From Colletes latitarsis (Eukaryota > Arthropoda > Insecta > Hymenoptera > Colletidae), in assembly GCF_051014445.1 (NCBI RefSeq), contig NW_027488377.1, positions 2,108,001 to 2,172,000 of the forward strand: 64,000 nucleotides of DNA, written 5' to 3'. Below the pieces are notes generated by a model, which saw only the letters and a program-made list of their open reading frames with translations, made no database searches and was not told where the DNA came from. The position numbers were made by a program, and so were the translations under genes. Below, piece by piece: positions 37,064 to 51,600 of the stretch; position 1 is the first letter of the stretch; every line of letters starts with the position of its first letter.

Positions 37064-37503
37064 TTTTTTTTTTTTTTTTTTTTTTTTTGTCGTGGGGAAA
37101 ATCTTCGAAAGACTCCCTCCCACCTCCTTGGGGAGAGGTGGGAGGGGAGTGTGGGATTCCCCGCGCCCGTACAACGACAGGCGCGGGACCTACCCACTAA
37201 AAACCCCACGGTGACCCTTCGGCACGCTTTGGGAGGATACCGGGAATCGCTCGAAGCATTCTTCCGGTATCCTCCCCGTGCCCGCGCTTTCGCGCCCAAC
37301 CCCCGGGGGGACAATCGGTCCCCCCAGTAGACACACTGCCTCATAGCGGCGAGACGGGGCCACTCCATCCCGCCGCTATCCGTCCCGGGGCCGCGTTTAG
37401 TGGCGGCTGCGAGCCCCAACTCGCAACCGCCCGCGACCCCGTTTCCACCCCTCGGCGGCCGGGCGTTCATGGCCGCACCAGACCGCCGAGGGTGCCTCCC
37501 CTT
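37064..37503 (-). mobile_element. 5'-truncated retrotransposon fragment (copy 3), 3' UTR only
   Basis: A 25-T run (37064-37088) followed by the reverse complement of the element's 3' UTR, matching copies 1 and 2 to the base equivalent to 11614 of copy 1, about 10 bases upstream of the third hairpin. It therefore keeps the downstream hairpins and the tail but no coding sequence. A perfect 13-bp duplication flanks it. This is the usual 5' truncation of incomplete target-primed reverse transcription. It shares with copy 1 an AAT in the loop near 37312 that copy 2 lacks. Confidence 0.93.
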
Positions 37504-37516
37504 TCCCAGACCTAAC
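37504..37516. repeat. Target-site duplication of copy 3, right copy
   Basis: TCCCAGACCTAAC, followed by TTGCGTTATCCTATAAAAT of the satellite monomer. Same monomer position as the duplication around copy 2. Confidence 0.88.
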
Positions 37517-38699
37517 TTGCGTTATCCTATAAAATATTGTTCGATACCAGGATTAATCGACTGTTTCAGTGTGGTACCACTTTACTACGTGATTCTAACC
37601 AGAAAAAGCCCAGGATCTGGCCAACGAGTATGCGAAAAACGCGAAAATATGAGCCAGATGAGGGCAAATCCCGGACCTATCCCAGACCTAACAAGCGTTA
37701 TCCTCTAAAGTATTGGTCGTGTCCAGGTTTAACTGACTGTTTTAGCGTGGTTCCACTTTACTACGTGATCCAAAGCAGAAAAAACCCTCGATCAGGTCAA
37801 CATGTATGTTAAAACTGCGAAAGTATGAACCTGATGAGGGCAAATCCCATACCAAACCTAGACCTAACATGCGTTACCCTCAAAAATATTGATCGAAACC
37901 AGGTTTAATCGACTGTTTCAGTGTGGTACCACATTACTACGTGATCCAAACCAGAAAAAACCTACGATCTGTTAAACAAGTATGTGAAAAACGCGAAAAT
38001 ATGAGCCAGATGAGGGCAAATCCCAGACCTATCCCACACCTAACATGCGTTATCCTCTAAAATATTGATCGAATCCAGGTTTAATGGACTGTTTCAGTGT
38101 GGTACCACATTACTACGTGATCCAGACCAGAAAAAGCCAGGGATCTTTTCAACAAGTATGTGAAGAATGCGATAGTATGAGTCTGATGAGGGCAAATCCC
38201 AGGCCTAACCTAGACTTAACATGCGTTATCATGTAAAATATTCATCGAAACCTGGTTTAATCGACTGTTTCAGTGTGGTACCACATTACTCGCTGATCCA
38301 AACCAGAAATAACCCAGGAACTGTTCAACTAGTATGTGAAGTATGAGAAAGTATGACCCTGATGAGGGCAAATCCCAGACCTATCCCAGACCTAACATGC
38401 GATAACGTCCAAAATATTGATCGAAACCAGGTTTAATCAAATGTTTCAGTGTGGTACCACATTACTACGTAATCCATCCCAGAAAAAGCCCAGGATCTGT
38501 TCAACATGTATGTGAAAAACTCGAAACTATGATCCTGTTGACGGCAAATCCCAGACCTATCCCAGACCTAGCATGAGTTATCCTCTAAAATATTGATCGA
38601 AACCAGGTTTAATTGAATGTTTCACTGTGGTACCACATTACTACGTGATCCAATCCAGAAAAATCAAAGGATCTGCCCAACAAGTATGAGAAATATGCG

Positions 38700-41600
38700 A
38701 AAGTTTGAGTCTGATGAGGGCAAATCCCAGGCCTAACATAGACCTAACATCCGTTATCCTCTAAAATATTGATCTAAACCAGGTTTCATGGACTGTATCA
38801 GTGTGGTACCACATTACCACGTGATTCTAGCCAGAAAAAACCCAGGATCTGTACAACAAGTATGTGAAAAATGCGAAAGTGTGAGTCTGATGAGGGCAAA
38901 TCCCAGGCCTAACCTAGACCTAACATGCGTTATCCTCTAACATATTTGTCGAAACCAGGTTTCATGGACTGTATCAGTGTGGTACCACATTACCACGTGA
39001 TTCAAGCCAGAAAAAACCTAGGATCTGTTAAACAAGTATGTGAAAAACGCGAAAATATGAGCCAGATGAGGGCAAATCCCAGACCTATCCCAGACCTAAC
39101 ATGCGTTATCCTCTAAAATATTGATCGAACCCAGGTTTAATGGACTGTTTCAGTGTGGTACCACATTACTACGTGACCCAAACCAGAAAAAGCCAGAGAT
39201 CTTTTCAACAAGTATGTGAAGAATGCGATAGTATGAGTCTCATGATGGCAAATCCCAGGCCTAACATAGACCCAACATCCGTTATCCTCTAAAATATTGA
39301 TCTAAACCAGGTTTCATGGACTGTATCAGTGTGGTACCACATTACCACGTGATTCAAGCCAGAAAACCCCAGGATCTGTACAACAAGTATGTGAAAAATG
39401 CGAAAGTATGAGTCTGTTGAGGGCAAATCCCAGGCCTAACCTAGACCTAACATGCGTTATCCTCTAAAATATTGTTCGAGACCAGGATTAATCGACTGTT
39501 TCAGTGTGGTACCACTTTACTACGTGATCCAAACCAGAAATAACCCAGGATCTGTTCAACAAGTATGTGAAGAATGCGAAGTATGGGTAAGATGAAGGCA
39601 AATCCTAGACCTAACCCAGACCTAACATGCGTTATCATCAAAAATATTGATCGAAACCAGGTTTAATCGGCTGTTTCAGGGTGGTACCACATTACTACGT
39701 GATCCAATCCTGTAAAATCCAAGGATCTGCCCAACAAGTATGAGAAATATGCGAAAGTTTGAGTCTGATGAGGGCAAATCCCAGGCCTAACCTAGACCTA
39801 ACATGCGTTATCCTCTAAAATATTGCTCGTGTCCAGGTTTAACTGACTGTTTTAGTGTGGTTCCACTTTACTACGTGATCCAAAGCAGAAAAAACCCTCG
39901 ATCAGGTCAACATGTATGTTAAAACTGCGAAAGTATGAACCTGATGAGGGCCAATCCCAGACCAAACCTAGACCTAACATGTGTTATCCTCTAAAATATT
40001 GATCGAAACCAGGTTTAATGGACTCTTTCAGTGTGGTACCACATTACTACGTGATCCAGACCAGTGAAAGCCCAGGATCTGGCCAAAAGGATGTGAGAAA
40101 TGCGAAGGTATGAGCCTGATGAGGGGCAGATCCCACACCTATCCCAGACCTAACTTGCGTTATCCTATAAAATATTGATCGAGACCGGGATTAATCGATT
40201 GTTTCTGTGTGGTACCACATTACTACGTGATTCAAACCAGAAAAAGCCCAGGATCTGTTCAACAAGTATGTGAAGAATGCGAAAGTATGAGTCTGATGAG
40301 TGAAAATCCCAGGCCCAACCTAGACCTAGCATGAGTTATCCTCTAAAATATTGATCGAAACCAGGTTTAATGGACGGTTTCAGTGTGGTACCACATTACT
40401 ACGCGATCCAAACCAGAAAAAGCCCAGGATCTATTCAACAAGTATGTGAAAAATGCGAAAGTATGAGTCTGATGAGGGCAAATCCCAGGCCTAGCCTAGA
40501 CCTAACATGCGTTATCCCCTAAAATATTGATCGAAACCAGGATTCATGGACTGTATCAGTGTGGTACCACATTACCACGTGATTCAAGCCAGAAAAAACC
40601 CAGGATCTGTACAACAAGTATGTGAAAAATGCGAAATTTTGAGCCTGATGAGGGCAAATCCCAGGCCTAGCCTAGACCTAACATGCGTTATCCTCTAAAA
40701 TATTGATCGAAACCAGGTTTCATGGACTGTATCAGTGAGGTGCCACATGGCTACGTGATCCAAACCTGAAAAAGCCCAGGATCTGGCCAACGGGTATGCG
40801 AAAAATGCGAAAGAGTGAGCCAGATGAGAGCAAATCCTAGACCTAACCCAGACCTAACATGCGTTACCCTCAAAAATATTGTTCGAAACCAGGTTTAATC
40901 GACTGTTTCAGTGTAGTACCACATTACTACGTGATCCAAACCAGAAATAAGCCAGGATCTGTTCAACAAGTATGTGAAGAATGCGAAAGTATGGGTCTGA
41001 TGGGGGCAAATGCCAGGCCTAACCTAGCCCGAGCATGAGTTATCCTCTAAAATATTGATCGAAACCAGGTTTAATCGACTGTTTCAGTGTGGTACCACAT
41101 TACTACGTGATCCAAACCAGAAAAAACCCAGGATCTATTCAACAAGTATGTGAAAAATGCGAAAGTATGAGTCTGATGAGGGCAAATCCCAGGCCTAGCC
41201 TAGACCTAACATGCGTTATCCTCTAAAATATTGATCGATACCAGGTTTCATGGACTGTATCAGTGTGGTACCACATTAACACGTGATTCAAGTCAGAAAA
41301 AACCCAGGATCTATTCAACAAGTATGTGAAGTATGCGAAAGTATGACCCTGATGAGGGCAAATCCCAGACCTATCCCAGACCTAACATGCGATATCGTCT
41401 AAAATATTGATCGAAACCAGGTTTCATGGACTGTATCAGTGTGGTACCACATTACCACGTGATTCAAGCCAGAAAAAACTCAGGATCTGTACAACAAGTA
41501 TGTGAAAAATGCGAAAGTATGAGTCTCATGAGGACAAATCCCAGGCCTAACCTACACCTAACATGCGTTATCCTCTAAAATATTGTTCGAGACCAGGATT

Positions 41601-44600
41601 AATCGACTGTTTCAGTGTGGTACCACACTACTACGAGATCCAGACAAGAGAAAGCTCAGGATCTGGCCAACAAGCATGTGAGAAATGCGAAGGTATGAGC
41701 CTGATGAGGGCAGAACCCACACCTATCCCAACACCTAACTTTCGTTATCCTATAAAATATTGATCGAGACCGGGATTAATCGACTGTTTCAGTGTGGTAC
41801 CACTTTACTACGAGATCCAAACCAGAAAAAGCCAGGGTTCTGTTCAACAAGTATGTGAAAAATGAGAAAGTATGACCCTGATGAGGGCAAATCCCAGACC
41901 TATCCCAGACCTAACATGGTGTACCTCTAAAATATTGGTCGTATCCAGGTTTAATTAACTGTTTCACTGTGGTACCACATTACTACGTGATCCAATCCAG
42001 AAAAATCCAAGGATCTGCCCAACATGTATGAGAAATATGCGAAAGTTTGAGTCTGATGAGGGCAAATCCCAGACCTATCCCAGACCTAACACGCGTTATC
42101 CTCTAAAATATTGATCGAAACCAGGTTTAATGGACTGTTTCAGTGTGGTACCACATTACTACGTGATCCAAACCAGAAATAACCCAGGAACTGTACAACT
42201 AGTATGTGAAGAATGCGATAGTATGAGTCTGATGAGGGCAAATCCCAGGCCTAACCTAGACTTAACATGCGCTATCATCTAAAATATTGATCGAAACCTG
42301 GTTTAATCGACTGTTTCAGTGTGGTACCACATTACTAGCTGATCCAAACCAGAAATAACCCAGGATCTGTTCTACAAGTATGTGAAGAATGCGAAGTATG
42401 GGTCTGATGAAGGCAAATCCTAGACCTAACCCAGACCTAACATGCGTTATCATCAAAAATATTGATCGAAACCAGGTTTAATCGGCTGTTTCAGAGTGGT
42501 ACCACATTACTACGTGATCCAATCCAGTAAAATCCAAGGATCTGCCCAACAAGTATGAGAAATATGCGAAAGTTTGAGTCTGATGAGGGCAAATCCCAGG
42601 CCTAACCTAGACCTAACATGCGTTATCCTCTAAAATATTGGTCGTGTCCAGGTTTAACTGACTGTGTTAGTGTGGTTCCACTTTACTACGTGATCCAAAG
42701 CAGAAAAAACCCTCGATCAGGTCAACATGTATGTTAAAACTGCGAAAATATGAGCCAGATGAGGGCAAATCCCAGACCTATCCCAGACCTGACATGCGTT
42801 ATCCTCTAAAATATTGATCGAACCCAGGTTTAATGGACTGTTTCAGTGTGGTACCACATTACTACGTGATTCAAGCCAGAAAAAACTCAGCATCTGTACA
42901 ACAAGTATGTGAAAAATGCGAAAGTATGAGTCTCATGAGGGCCAATCCCAGGCCTAACCTACACCTAACATGCGTTATCCTCTAAAATATCGTTCGAGAC
43001 CAGGATTAATCGACTGTTTCAGTGTGGTACCACTTTACTACGTGATCCAAACCAGAAATAACCCAGGATCTGTTCAGCAAGTATGTGAAGAATGCGAAGT
43101 ATGGGTCTGATGAAGGCAAATCCTATACCCAACCCAGACCTAACATGCGTTATCATCAAAAATATTGATCGAAACCAGGTTTAATCAAATGTTTCAGTGT
43201 GGTACCACATTACTACGTAATCCAACCCAGAAAAAGCCCAGGATCTGTTCAACATGTATGTGAAAAACGCGAAACTATGAGCCTGTTGAGGGCAAATCCC
43301 AGACCTATCCCAGACCTAGCATGAGTTATCCTCTAAAATAATGATCGAAACCAGGTTTAATGGACTGTTTCAGTGTGGTACCACATTACTACGTGATCCA
43401 GACCAGTGAAAACCCAGGATCTGGCCAAAAGGATGTGAGAAATGCGAAGTTATGAGCCTGATGAGGGCAGATCCCACACCTATCCCAGACCTAACTTGCG
43501 TTATCCTATAAAATATTGATCGAGACCGGGATTAATCGACTGTTTCAGTGTGGTACCACTTTACTACGTGATCCAAACCTGAAGAAGCCAGGGTTCTGTT
43601 CAACAAGTATGTGAAAAATGCGAAAGTATGACCCTGATGAGGGCAAATCCCAGACCTATCCCAGACCTAACATGGTGTATCCTCTAAAATATTGGTCGTA
43701 TCCAGGTTTAATTAACTGTTTCACTGTGGTACCACATTACTACGTGATCCAATCCAGAAAAATACAAGGATCTGCCAAACAAGTATGAGAAATATGCGAA
43801 AGTTTGAGTCTGATGTGGGCAAATCCCAGGCCTAACCTAGACCTAACATGCGTTATCCTCTAAAATATTGATCGAAACCAGGTTTAATGGACTCTTTCAG
43901 TGTGGTACCACATTACTACGTGATCCAGACCAGTGAAAGCCCAGGATCTGGCCAAAAGGATGTGAGAAATGCGAAGGTATGAGCCTGATGAGGGGCAGAT
44001 CCCACACCTATCCCAGACCTAACTTGCGTAATCCTATAAAATATTGATCGAGACCGGGATTAATCGACTGTTTCAGTGTGGTACCACATTACTATGTGAT
44101 TCAAACCAGAAAAAGCCCAGAATCTGGCTATCAAGTATGAGAAATATGCGAAAGTACGAGCGTGATGAGAGCATATCCGAGACCTAACCAAGACCTAACC
44201 CGCGTTATTCTGTAGAATATTGTTCGAAACCAGGTTTAATGGACGGTTTCAGTGTGGTACCACATTACTACGTGATCCAAACCAGAAAAAGCCCAGGATC
44301 TGTTCAACAAGTATGTGAAAAACGCGAAACTATGAGCCTGATGAGGGCAAATCCCAGACCTATGCCAGACCTAACATGCGTTGTCCTCTTAAATATTTAT
44401 CAAGACCAGCTTTAATTGAATGTTTCACTGTGGTACCACATTACTACGTGATCCAATCCAGAAAAATCACAGGATCTGCCCAACAAGTATGAGAAATATG
44501 CGAAAGTTTGAGTCTGATGAGGGCAAATCCCAGGCCTAACATAGACCTAACATCCGTTATCCTCTAAAATATTGATCTAAACCAGGTTTCATGGACTGTA

Positions 44601-45640
44601 TCAGTGTGGTACCACATTACCACGTGATTCTAGCCAGAAAAAACCCAGGATCTGTACAACAAGTATGTGAAAAATGCGAAAGTGTGAGTCTGATGAGGGC
44701 AAATCCCAGGCCTAACCTAGGCCTAACATGCGTTATCCTCTAAAATATTTGTCGAAACCAGGTTTCATGGACTGTATCAGTGTGGTACCACATTACCACG
44801 TGATTCAAGCCAGAAAAAACTCAGGATCTGTACAACAAGTATGTGAAAAACGCGAAACTATGAGCCTGATGTGGGCAAATTCCAGACCTATGCCAGACCT
44901 TACATGCGTTATCCTCTAAAATATTTTTCAAGACCAGGTTTAATTGAATGTTTCAGTGTGGTACCACATTACTACGTGATCCAAACCAGGGAAAAACCCA
45001 GGATCTGTTCTACAAGTATGTGAAAAACGCGAAACTATGAGCCTGATGAGGGCAAATCCCAGACCAAACCTAGACCTAACATGTGTTATCCTCAAAAATA
45101 TTGATCGAAACCAGGCTTAATCGACTGTTTCACTGTGGTACCACATTACTACGTGATCCAAACCAGAAAAAACCTAGGATCTGTTAAACAAGTATGTGAA
45201 AAACGCGAAAATATGAGCCGGATGAGGGCAAATCCCAGACCTATCCCAGACCTAACATGCGTTATCCTCTAAAATATTGATCGAACCCAGGTTTAATGGA
45301 CTGTTTCAGTGTGGTACCACATTACTACGTGACCCAAACCAGAAAAAGCCAGAGATCTTTTCAACAAGTATGAGAAGAATGCGATAGTATGAGTCTCATG
45401 ATGGCAAATCCCAGGCCTAACATAGACCTAACATCCGTTATCCTCTAAAATATTGATCTAAACCAGGTTTCATGGACTGTATCAGTGTGGTACCACATTA
45501 CCACGTGATTCAAGCCAGAAAACCCCAGGATCTGTACAACAAGTATGTGAAAAATGCGAAAGTATGAGTCTGTTGAGGGCAAATCCCAGGCCTAACCTAA
45601 ACCTAACATGCGTTATCCTCTAAAATATTGTTCGAGACCA
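38700..45640. repeat. 33-monomer higher-order period (5,803 bp)
   Basis: The block with GTGATTCTAGCCAG at 38823 recurs at 44626, and its neighbours follow in step, giving a 5,803-bp period. Part of the block (AGCCAGAGATCTTTTCAAC near 39191) recurs near 45346 and 47103 in a different phase, so several duplications overlap. Confidence 0.7.
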
Positions 45641-48056
45641 GGATTAATCGGCTGTTTCAGGGTGGTACCACATTACTACGTGATCCAATCCTGTAAAATC
45701 CAAGGATCTGCCCAACAAGTATGAGAAATATGCGAAAGTTTGAGTCTGATGAGGGCAAATCCCAGGCCTAACCTAGACCTAACATGCGTTATCCTCTAAA
45801 ATATTGGTCGTGTCCAGGTTTAACTGACTGTTTTAGTGTGGTTCCACTTTACTACGTGATCCAAAGCAGAAAAAACCCTCGATCAGGTCAACATGTATGT
45901 TAAAACTGCGAAAGTATGAACCTGATGAGGGCCAATCCCAGACCAAACCTAGACCTAATATGTGTTATCCTCTAAAATATTGATCGAAACCAGGTTTAAT
46001 GGACTCTTTCAGTGTGGTACCACATTACTACGTGATCCAGACCAGTGAAAGCCCAGGATCTGGCCAAAAGGATGTGAGAAATGCGAAGGTATGAGCCTGA
46101 TGAGGGGCAGATCCCACACCTATCCCAGACCTAACTTGCGTTATCCTATAAAATATTGATCGAGACCGGGATTAATCGACTGTTTCTGTGTGGTACCACA
46201 TTACTACGTGATTCAAACCAGAAAAAGCCCAGGATCTGTTCAACAAGTATGTGAAGAATGCGAAAGTATGAGTCTGATGAGTGAAAATCCCAGGCCCAAC
46301 CTAGACCTAGCATGAGTTATCCTCTAAAATATTGATCGAAACCAGGTTTAATGGACGGTTTCAGTGTGGTACCACATTACTACGCGATCCAAACCAGAAA
46401 AAGCCCAGGATCTGTCCAACAAGTATGTGAAAAACGCGAAACTATGAGCCTGATGAGGGCAAATCCCAGACCTAACCTAGACCTAACATGCGTTATCCCC
46501 TAAAATATTGATCGAAACCAGGTTTCATGGACTGTATCAGTGTGGTACCACATTACCACGTGATTCAAGCCAGAAAAAACTCAGGATCTGTACAACAAGT
46601 ATGTGAAAAACGCGAAACTATGAGCCTGATGTGGGCAAATTCCAGACCTATGCCAGACCTTACATGCGTTATCCTCTAAAATATTTTTCAAGACCAGGTT
46701 TAATTGAATGTTTCAGTGTGGTACCACATTACTACGTGATCCAAACCAGGGAAAAACCCAGGATCTGTTCTACAAGTATGTGAAAAACGCGAAACTATGA
46801 GCCTGATGAGGGCAAATCCCAGACCAAACCTAGACCTAACATGTGTTATCCTCAAAAATATTGATCGAAACCAGGCTTAATCGACTGTTTCACTGTGGTA
46901 CCACATTACTACGTGATCCAAACCAGAAAAAACCTAGGATCTGTTAAACAAGTATGTGAAAAACGCGAAAATATGAGCCAGATGAGGGCAAATCCCAGAC
47001 CTATCCCAGACCTAACATGCGTTATCCTCTAAAATATTGATCGAACCCAGGTTTAATGGACTGTTTCAGTGTGGTACCACATTACTACGTGACCCAAACC
47101 AGGAAAAGCCAGAGATCTTTTCAACAAGTATGTGAAGAATGCGATAGTATGAGTCTCATGATGGCAAATCCCAGGCCTAACATAGACCTAACATCCGTTA
47201 TCCTCTAAAATATTGATCTAAACCAGGTTTCATGGACTGTATCAGTGTGGTACCACATTACCACGTGATTCAAGCCAGAAAACCCCAGGATCTGTACAAC
47301 AAGTATGTGAAAAATGCGAAAGTATGAGTCTGTTGAGGGCAAATCCCAGGCCTAACCTAGACCTAACATGCGTTATCCTCTAAAATATTGTTCGAGACCA
47401 GGATTAATCGACTGTTTCAGTGTGGTACCACTTTACTACGTGATCCAAACCAGAAATAACCCAGGATCTGTTCAACAAGTATGTGAAGAATTCGAAGTAT
47501 GGGTCTGATGAAGGCAAATCCTAGACCTAACCCAGACCTAACATGCGTTATCATCAAAAATATTGATCGAAACCAGGTTTAATCGGCTGTTTCAGGGTGG
47601 TACCACATTACTACGTGATCCAATCCTGTAAAATCCAAGGATCTGCCCAACAAGTATGAGAAATATGCGAAAGTTTGAGTCTGATGAGGGCAAATCCCAG
47701 GCCTAACCTAGACCTAACATGCGTTATCCTCTAAAATATTGGTCGTGTCCAGGTTTAACTGACTGTTTTAGTGTGGTTCCACTTTACTACGTGATCCAAA
47801 GCAGAAAAAACCCTCGATCAGGTCAACATGTATGTTAAAACTGCGAAAGTATGAACCTGATGAGGGCCAATCCCAGACCAAACCTAGACCTAACATGTGT
47901 TATCCTCTAAAATATTGATCGAAACCAGGTTTAATGGACTCTTTCAGTGTGGTACCACATTACTACGTGATCCAGACCAGTGAAAGCCCAGGATCTGGCC
48001 AAAAGGATGTGAGAAATGCGAAGGTATGAGCCTGATGAGGGGCAGATCCCACACCT

Positions 48057-48067
48057 ATCCCAGACCT

Positions 48068-48070
<3 letters not shown>
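48057..48070. repeat. Target-site duplication of copy 2, left copy
   Basis: ATCCCAGACCTAAC, 14 bases, repeated at 54059-54072. Both copies are followed by T or TT, so the duplication may be 16 bases with the last two merged into the poly(T). Confidence 0.9.

Positions 48071-48100
<30 letters not shown>
48071..48100 (-). other. Poly(A) tail of copy 2 (30 T on the + strand)
   Basis: Uninterrupted T run abutting CAGACCTAAC of the satellite. It is the longest of the three tails. Confidence 0.92.
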
Positions 48101-48101
<1 letters not shown>

Positions 48102-48613
48102 TCGTGGGGAAAATCTTCGAAAGACTCCCTCCCACCTCCTTGGGGAGAGGTGGGAGGGGTGTGTGGGATTCCCCGCGCCCGTACAACGACAGGCGCGGGA
48201 CCTACCCACTAAAAACCCCACGGTGACCCTTCGGCACGCTTTGGGAGGATACCGGGAATCGCTCGAAGCATTCTTCCGGTATCCTCCCCGTGCCCGCGCT
48301 TTGGCGCCCATCCCCCGGGGGGACCGGTCCCCCCAGTAGACACACTGCCTCATAGCGGCGGGACGGGGCCACTCCATCCCGCCGCTATCCGTCCCGGGGT
48401 CGCGTTTAGTGGCGGCTGCGAGCCCCAACTCGCAACCGCCCGCGACCCCGTTTCCACCCCTCGGCGGCCGGGCGTTCATGGCCGCACCAGACCGCCGAGG
48501 GTGCCTCCCCTTGCGTCGGACCGGTAGGGGGAGGCACTCCTACCCCCAACCGGTCCGACCCGGCGCCGCCTGGCGGGAGGAGGGTCCCCTCAGGACCCCC
48601 CTCCCAGCCTAGG
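48101..48613 (-). other. 3' UTR of copy 2, hairpin chain
   Basis: Mirror of the 3' UTR of copy 1 with the same stems. Differences fall mainly in loops: the hairpin near 48318-48335 lacks three loop bases relative to copies 1 and 3 while both arms are kept, and GGCGCC replaces CGCGCC near 48303. Stem conservation with loop change supports a structured RNA, on a sample of only three copies. Confidence 0.8.
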
Positions 48614-51600
48614 TCATCCGCCACGCCGAGGCGGCCGCCCGCGACGCCTCGCGACCGGGCGACGACCTCGGGCCACCGCACGAGCGCGCGCTTCAGCACG
48701 CCGCTGAAGCTCGCGCTCCCTCCCCGCGGCCTCCTTCTGCAACATTACGTTCTCGCAGAAGGAGGCCACGGCCCTCCACTTCTCCTCGCTGCCGAGCATG
48801 GCGCGCACCACGCCCGGCAGCGAGACATCCCGCCCGACGACGCCGACCAGGACACGGCGCTCCCCCTCCCACGCGGGGCATACCTCCAGGGTATGATCCG
48901 CCGTGTCCTGCTCAGCGTCGCAGTGGCAGCAACGCGCCGTCGGCTCCTTCCCTATCCGGCACAGGTATCTTCCGAAGCTGCCATGCCCGGAAAACACCTG
49001 TGCCAGCCGGTAGGTGAGGCTGCCATGGCCTCTGTCCAGCCACTCCTTCAGGAGTGGCCGAACAGCCCCGACAGTCCGGTGCCCCGCGGTTGGCAGAGCC
49101 AGCCGCTCCTGCCACGCGAGCAACACGGACTGCCGGGCCTGGCGCTTCAAATCGCCCCAAGCAGGTTCCTGCCCGCCCGGGACCGCCCCCACCCCCGCGC
49201 GACGGTCGACGCGGTGCCGGTACATCACCGCGTGCGACCGCGCGAGCAGGTCCATGGGCGGCATCCCCGCTAGAACCGTCGCCGCCTCATGTGACATGGT
49301 CCGATACCCGCGGACGACCCTGAGCGCCATGCGCCTCTGCACCCGACGCAGCATAGTCATGCTGCGCCGGGAGGCAGCCAGGTCGTCCGCCCAGACGGGG
49401 GCCCCGTATAGGGCCACCGACTGGACCATTGCCACATAGAGGCGACGAACTCGGCCCGCCGGGCCCCCCAGGTTGGGCAGGATCCGGCCCAGAGCCGCAA
49501 CCATCCTTTCCAACCGGGGGACCAGGCAGCGGAAATGCTTCTCGAAACGCCAGTGGCTATCGAGGATCAGCCCCAGATACCTGATCTGGGGCTTCACCTC
49601 GATGTCAGCCCCACCCACCCGAATCAGAGGGGGTGGCGGATCCTGCCGAGGTGAATGAAACGCAATCACCTCGGTCTTATGGACCGCCACCGTCATCCCC
49701 ATCCCCCTGATCCGGTCGACGACGCGTTGCGACCCCTCCTCCGCGCGACGCATGGCCCTCCCCCAGTGCGCCCCGACGGCCAGCACCAGTGTGTCATCCG
49801 CATAACACACCGTGCTGACGCCGTCGGGGAGGCCGGCCCGCAACACCGAGTCGTACGCGATGTTCCACAGGAGTGGCCCGAGGACCGACCCCTGCGGAAC
49901 ACCGCAGTACACCTCCCTCCGCATATCACCATCCCGGCCCGGATACTCGATCCACCTGCCGCGGAGATAATCCCCGACGACCGCCCTGAGACAAGGGGGG
50001 ACTCGATGATATTCGAGTCCCCTCCTTATCTCTTCCCAGGGGAGGGTGTTAAAAGCATTGGCAATATCCAAGGATATTGCCAATGCCACCCCTCCCCGGG
50101 AGACGGCCGCCTCCGAGAGGGCCCTCACACGACCTATCGCGTCGATAGTCGATCGGCCCCCCCGGAAACCGAACTGGCAGTCGGCCAGACCGGGATCACC
50201 CCGCGACAGGTGCTCGACGAGGCGGGCAGCAATCACACGCTCGAAGAGCTTGCCCACCTCGTCGAGGAGACAAATGGGCCGGTATGCGGAGGGAGACTCC
50301 GCGGGCCGACCCTCCTTCCGGAGGAGGACCATCCTGGCCACCTTCCAACTGGGGGGGAATCGCCCGTCCCTCAGGCAGCGGTCGAACAACCGCCTGAGGT
50401 CGGCCCCAAGGACGCCCTGGGTCAAGACCCAAACCCGGCCGGGCACACCATCCGGACCCGGGGCCGTGTTACGAACCCCGAGCCGTCTGATGGCCGCTGC
50501 CAGCTCCTCCTGCGTGACCCCCAGCTCGGCCGTCCACTCCACTGGGACAGCCGCCGCCGCCGGAGGACGCGGTCCCCTCTCCCCAATTGGGAAGAGTGTA
50601 TTGACCACGTCCTCCAGCAGCCGGGGGTCAAGACCCTCGGTGACGGGGGGCGCCCACGGGCGGAGCTTATTCAGCACCACCTTATATGGGCGCCCCCATG
50701 GATCGTCATCAAGGGTCTGGAGGAGCTCCTTCCATGCCTGGGTCTTGGCCCGTTTGATGGCGACCTGCAGAGCAACCCGCGCCACGCGGTATGCTCCATA
50801 CAGGTCATCAGCTGCCCTCGCTCGCGCCACGCCGTCGCCTGTACGTTGACGACGGCGCGCGCGGGTGTACTGGCGTCGGGCGCGGACAGTCGCGACTCGC
50901 AACTCCGCGATCGCGTCCGACCACCAGTACACCGCCCGGCGAGGAGAAGCCCGCCCGACCCGAGGCATCGCCGCGTCGCAAATACCCGCGACCAATGCTC
51001 CGAGCCGGGCGACCTCCTCCTCTATGCTCGGCAACTCGGCCGCTCCCTGCGGCCAAGTTGCAGCGAGGGCAGCTGCCATCAGGGCGTCCTTGTCCAGGCG
51101 CCGAAGCGCCCAGCGGCGTGGTGGGGTGCCACGCAGGCGGCCGTGTCGGGATGCACTCGCGGCGGCAGAGACCTCCATCCGGATGTACCGGTGATCGGAG
51201 AGTGTCTCTGCCCCCGCGACCACGTGCCAACCCGACACCATGCGCACGGCGTTGGGGGTCGCGAATCCAACATCCACGATGGACCCCCCATATCGCCGCA
51301 CGCATGTGTGCTCCGACCCCCGGTTCAATACCCGGAGGTCGAGCCCCGCCGCCCAATCGCCCAGGATCCCGCCGCGAACGGAGGTCCTGGGGGATCCCCA
51401 AGCCACCGACTTGGCATTAAAATCCCCCAGGACCAGCACCGGCCGGGCCGCGTAGCGCTGCACGCATGCCGCGACCTCGGCCAAGTACAGCTCGAACGCA
51501 GCGTGACCGCTACGGGGCGAAATGTAGCACCCCACCACAGCGACTCCCCCCCAGTCCACAGCGACGAATCCCCGACCGCGCTCCAACAAGGAGAACGGTG

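Larger units (their letters stand above)
37504..48070. repeat. 176-bp satellite array, domain C (left part)
   Basis: Same monomer family. New variants become common here (ATGGACTGTATCAGTG followed by ATTACCACGTGATTCAAGCC; GGCCAAAAGGATGTGAG). The divergent AACATGTATGTTAAAACTGC monomer returns near 37785, 39895, 42709, 45876 and 47811, i.e. at steps of 12, 16, 18 and 11 monomers, which shows higher-order units of changing length. No gene seen. Confidence 0.93.
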
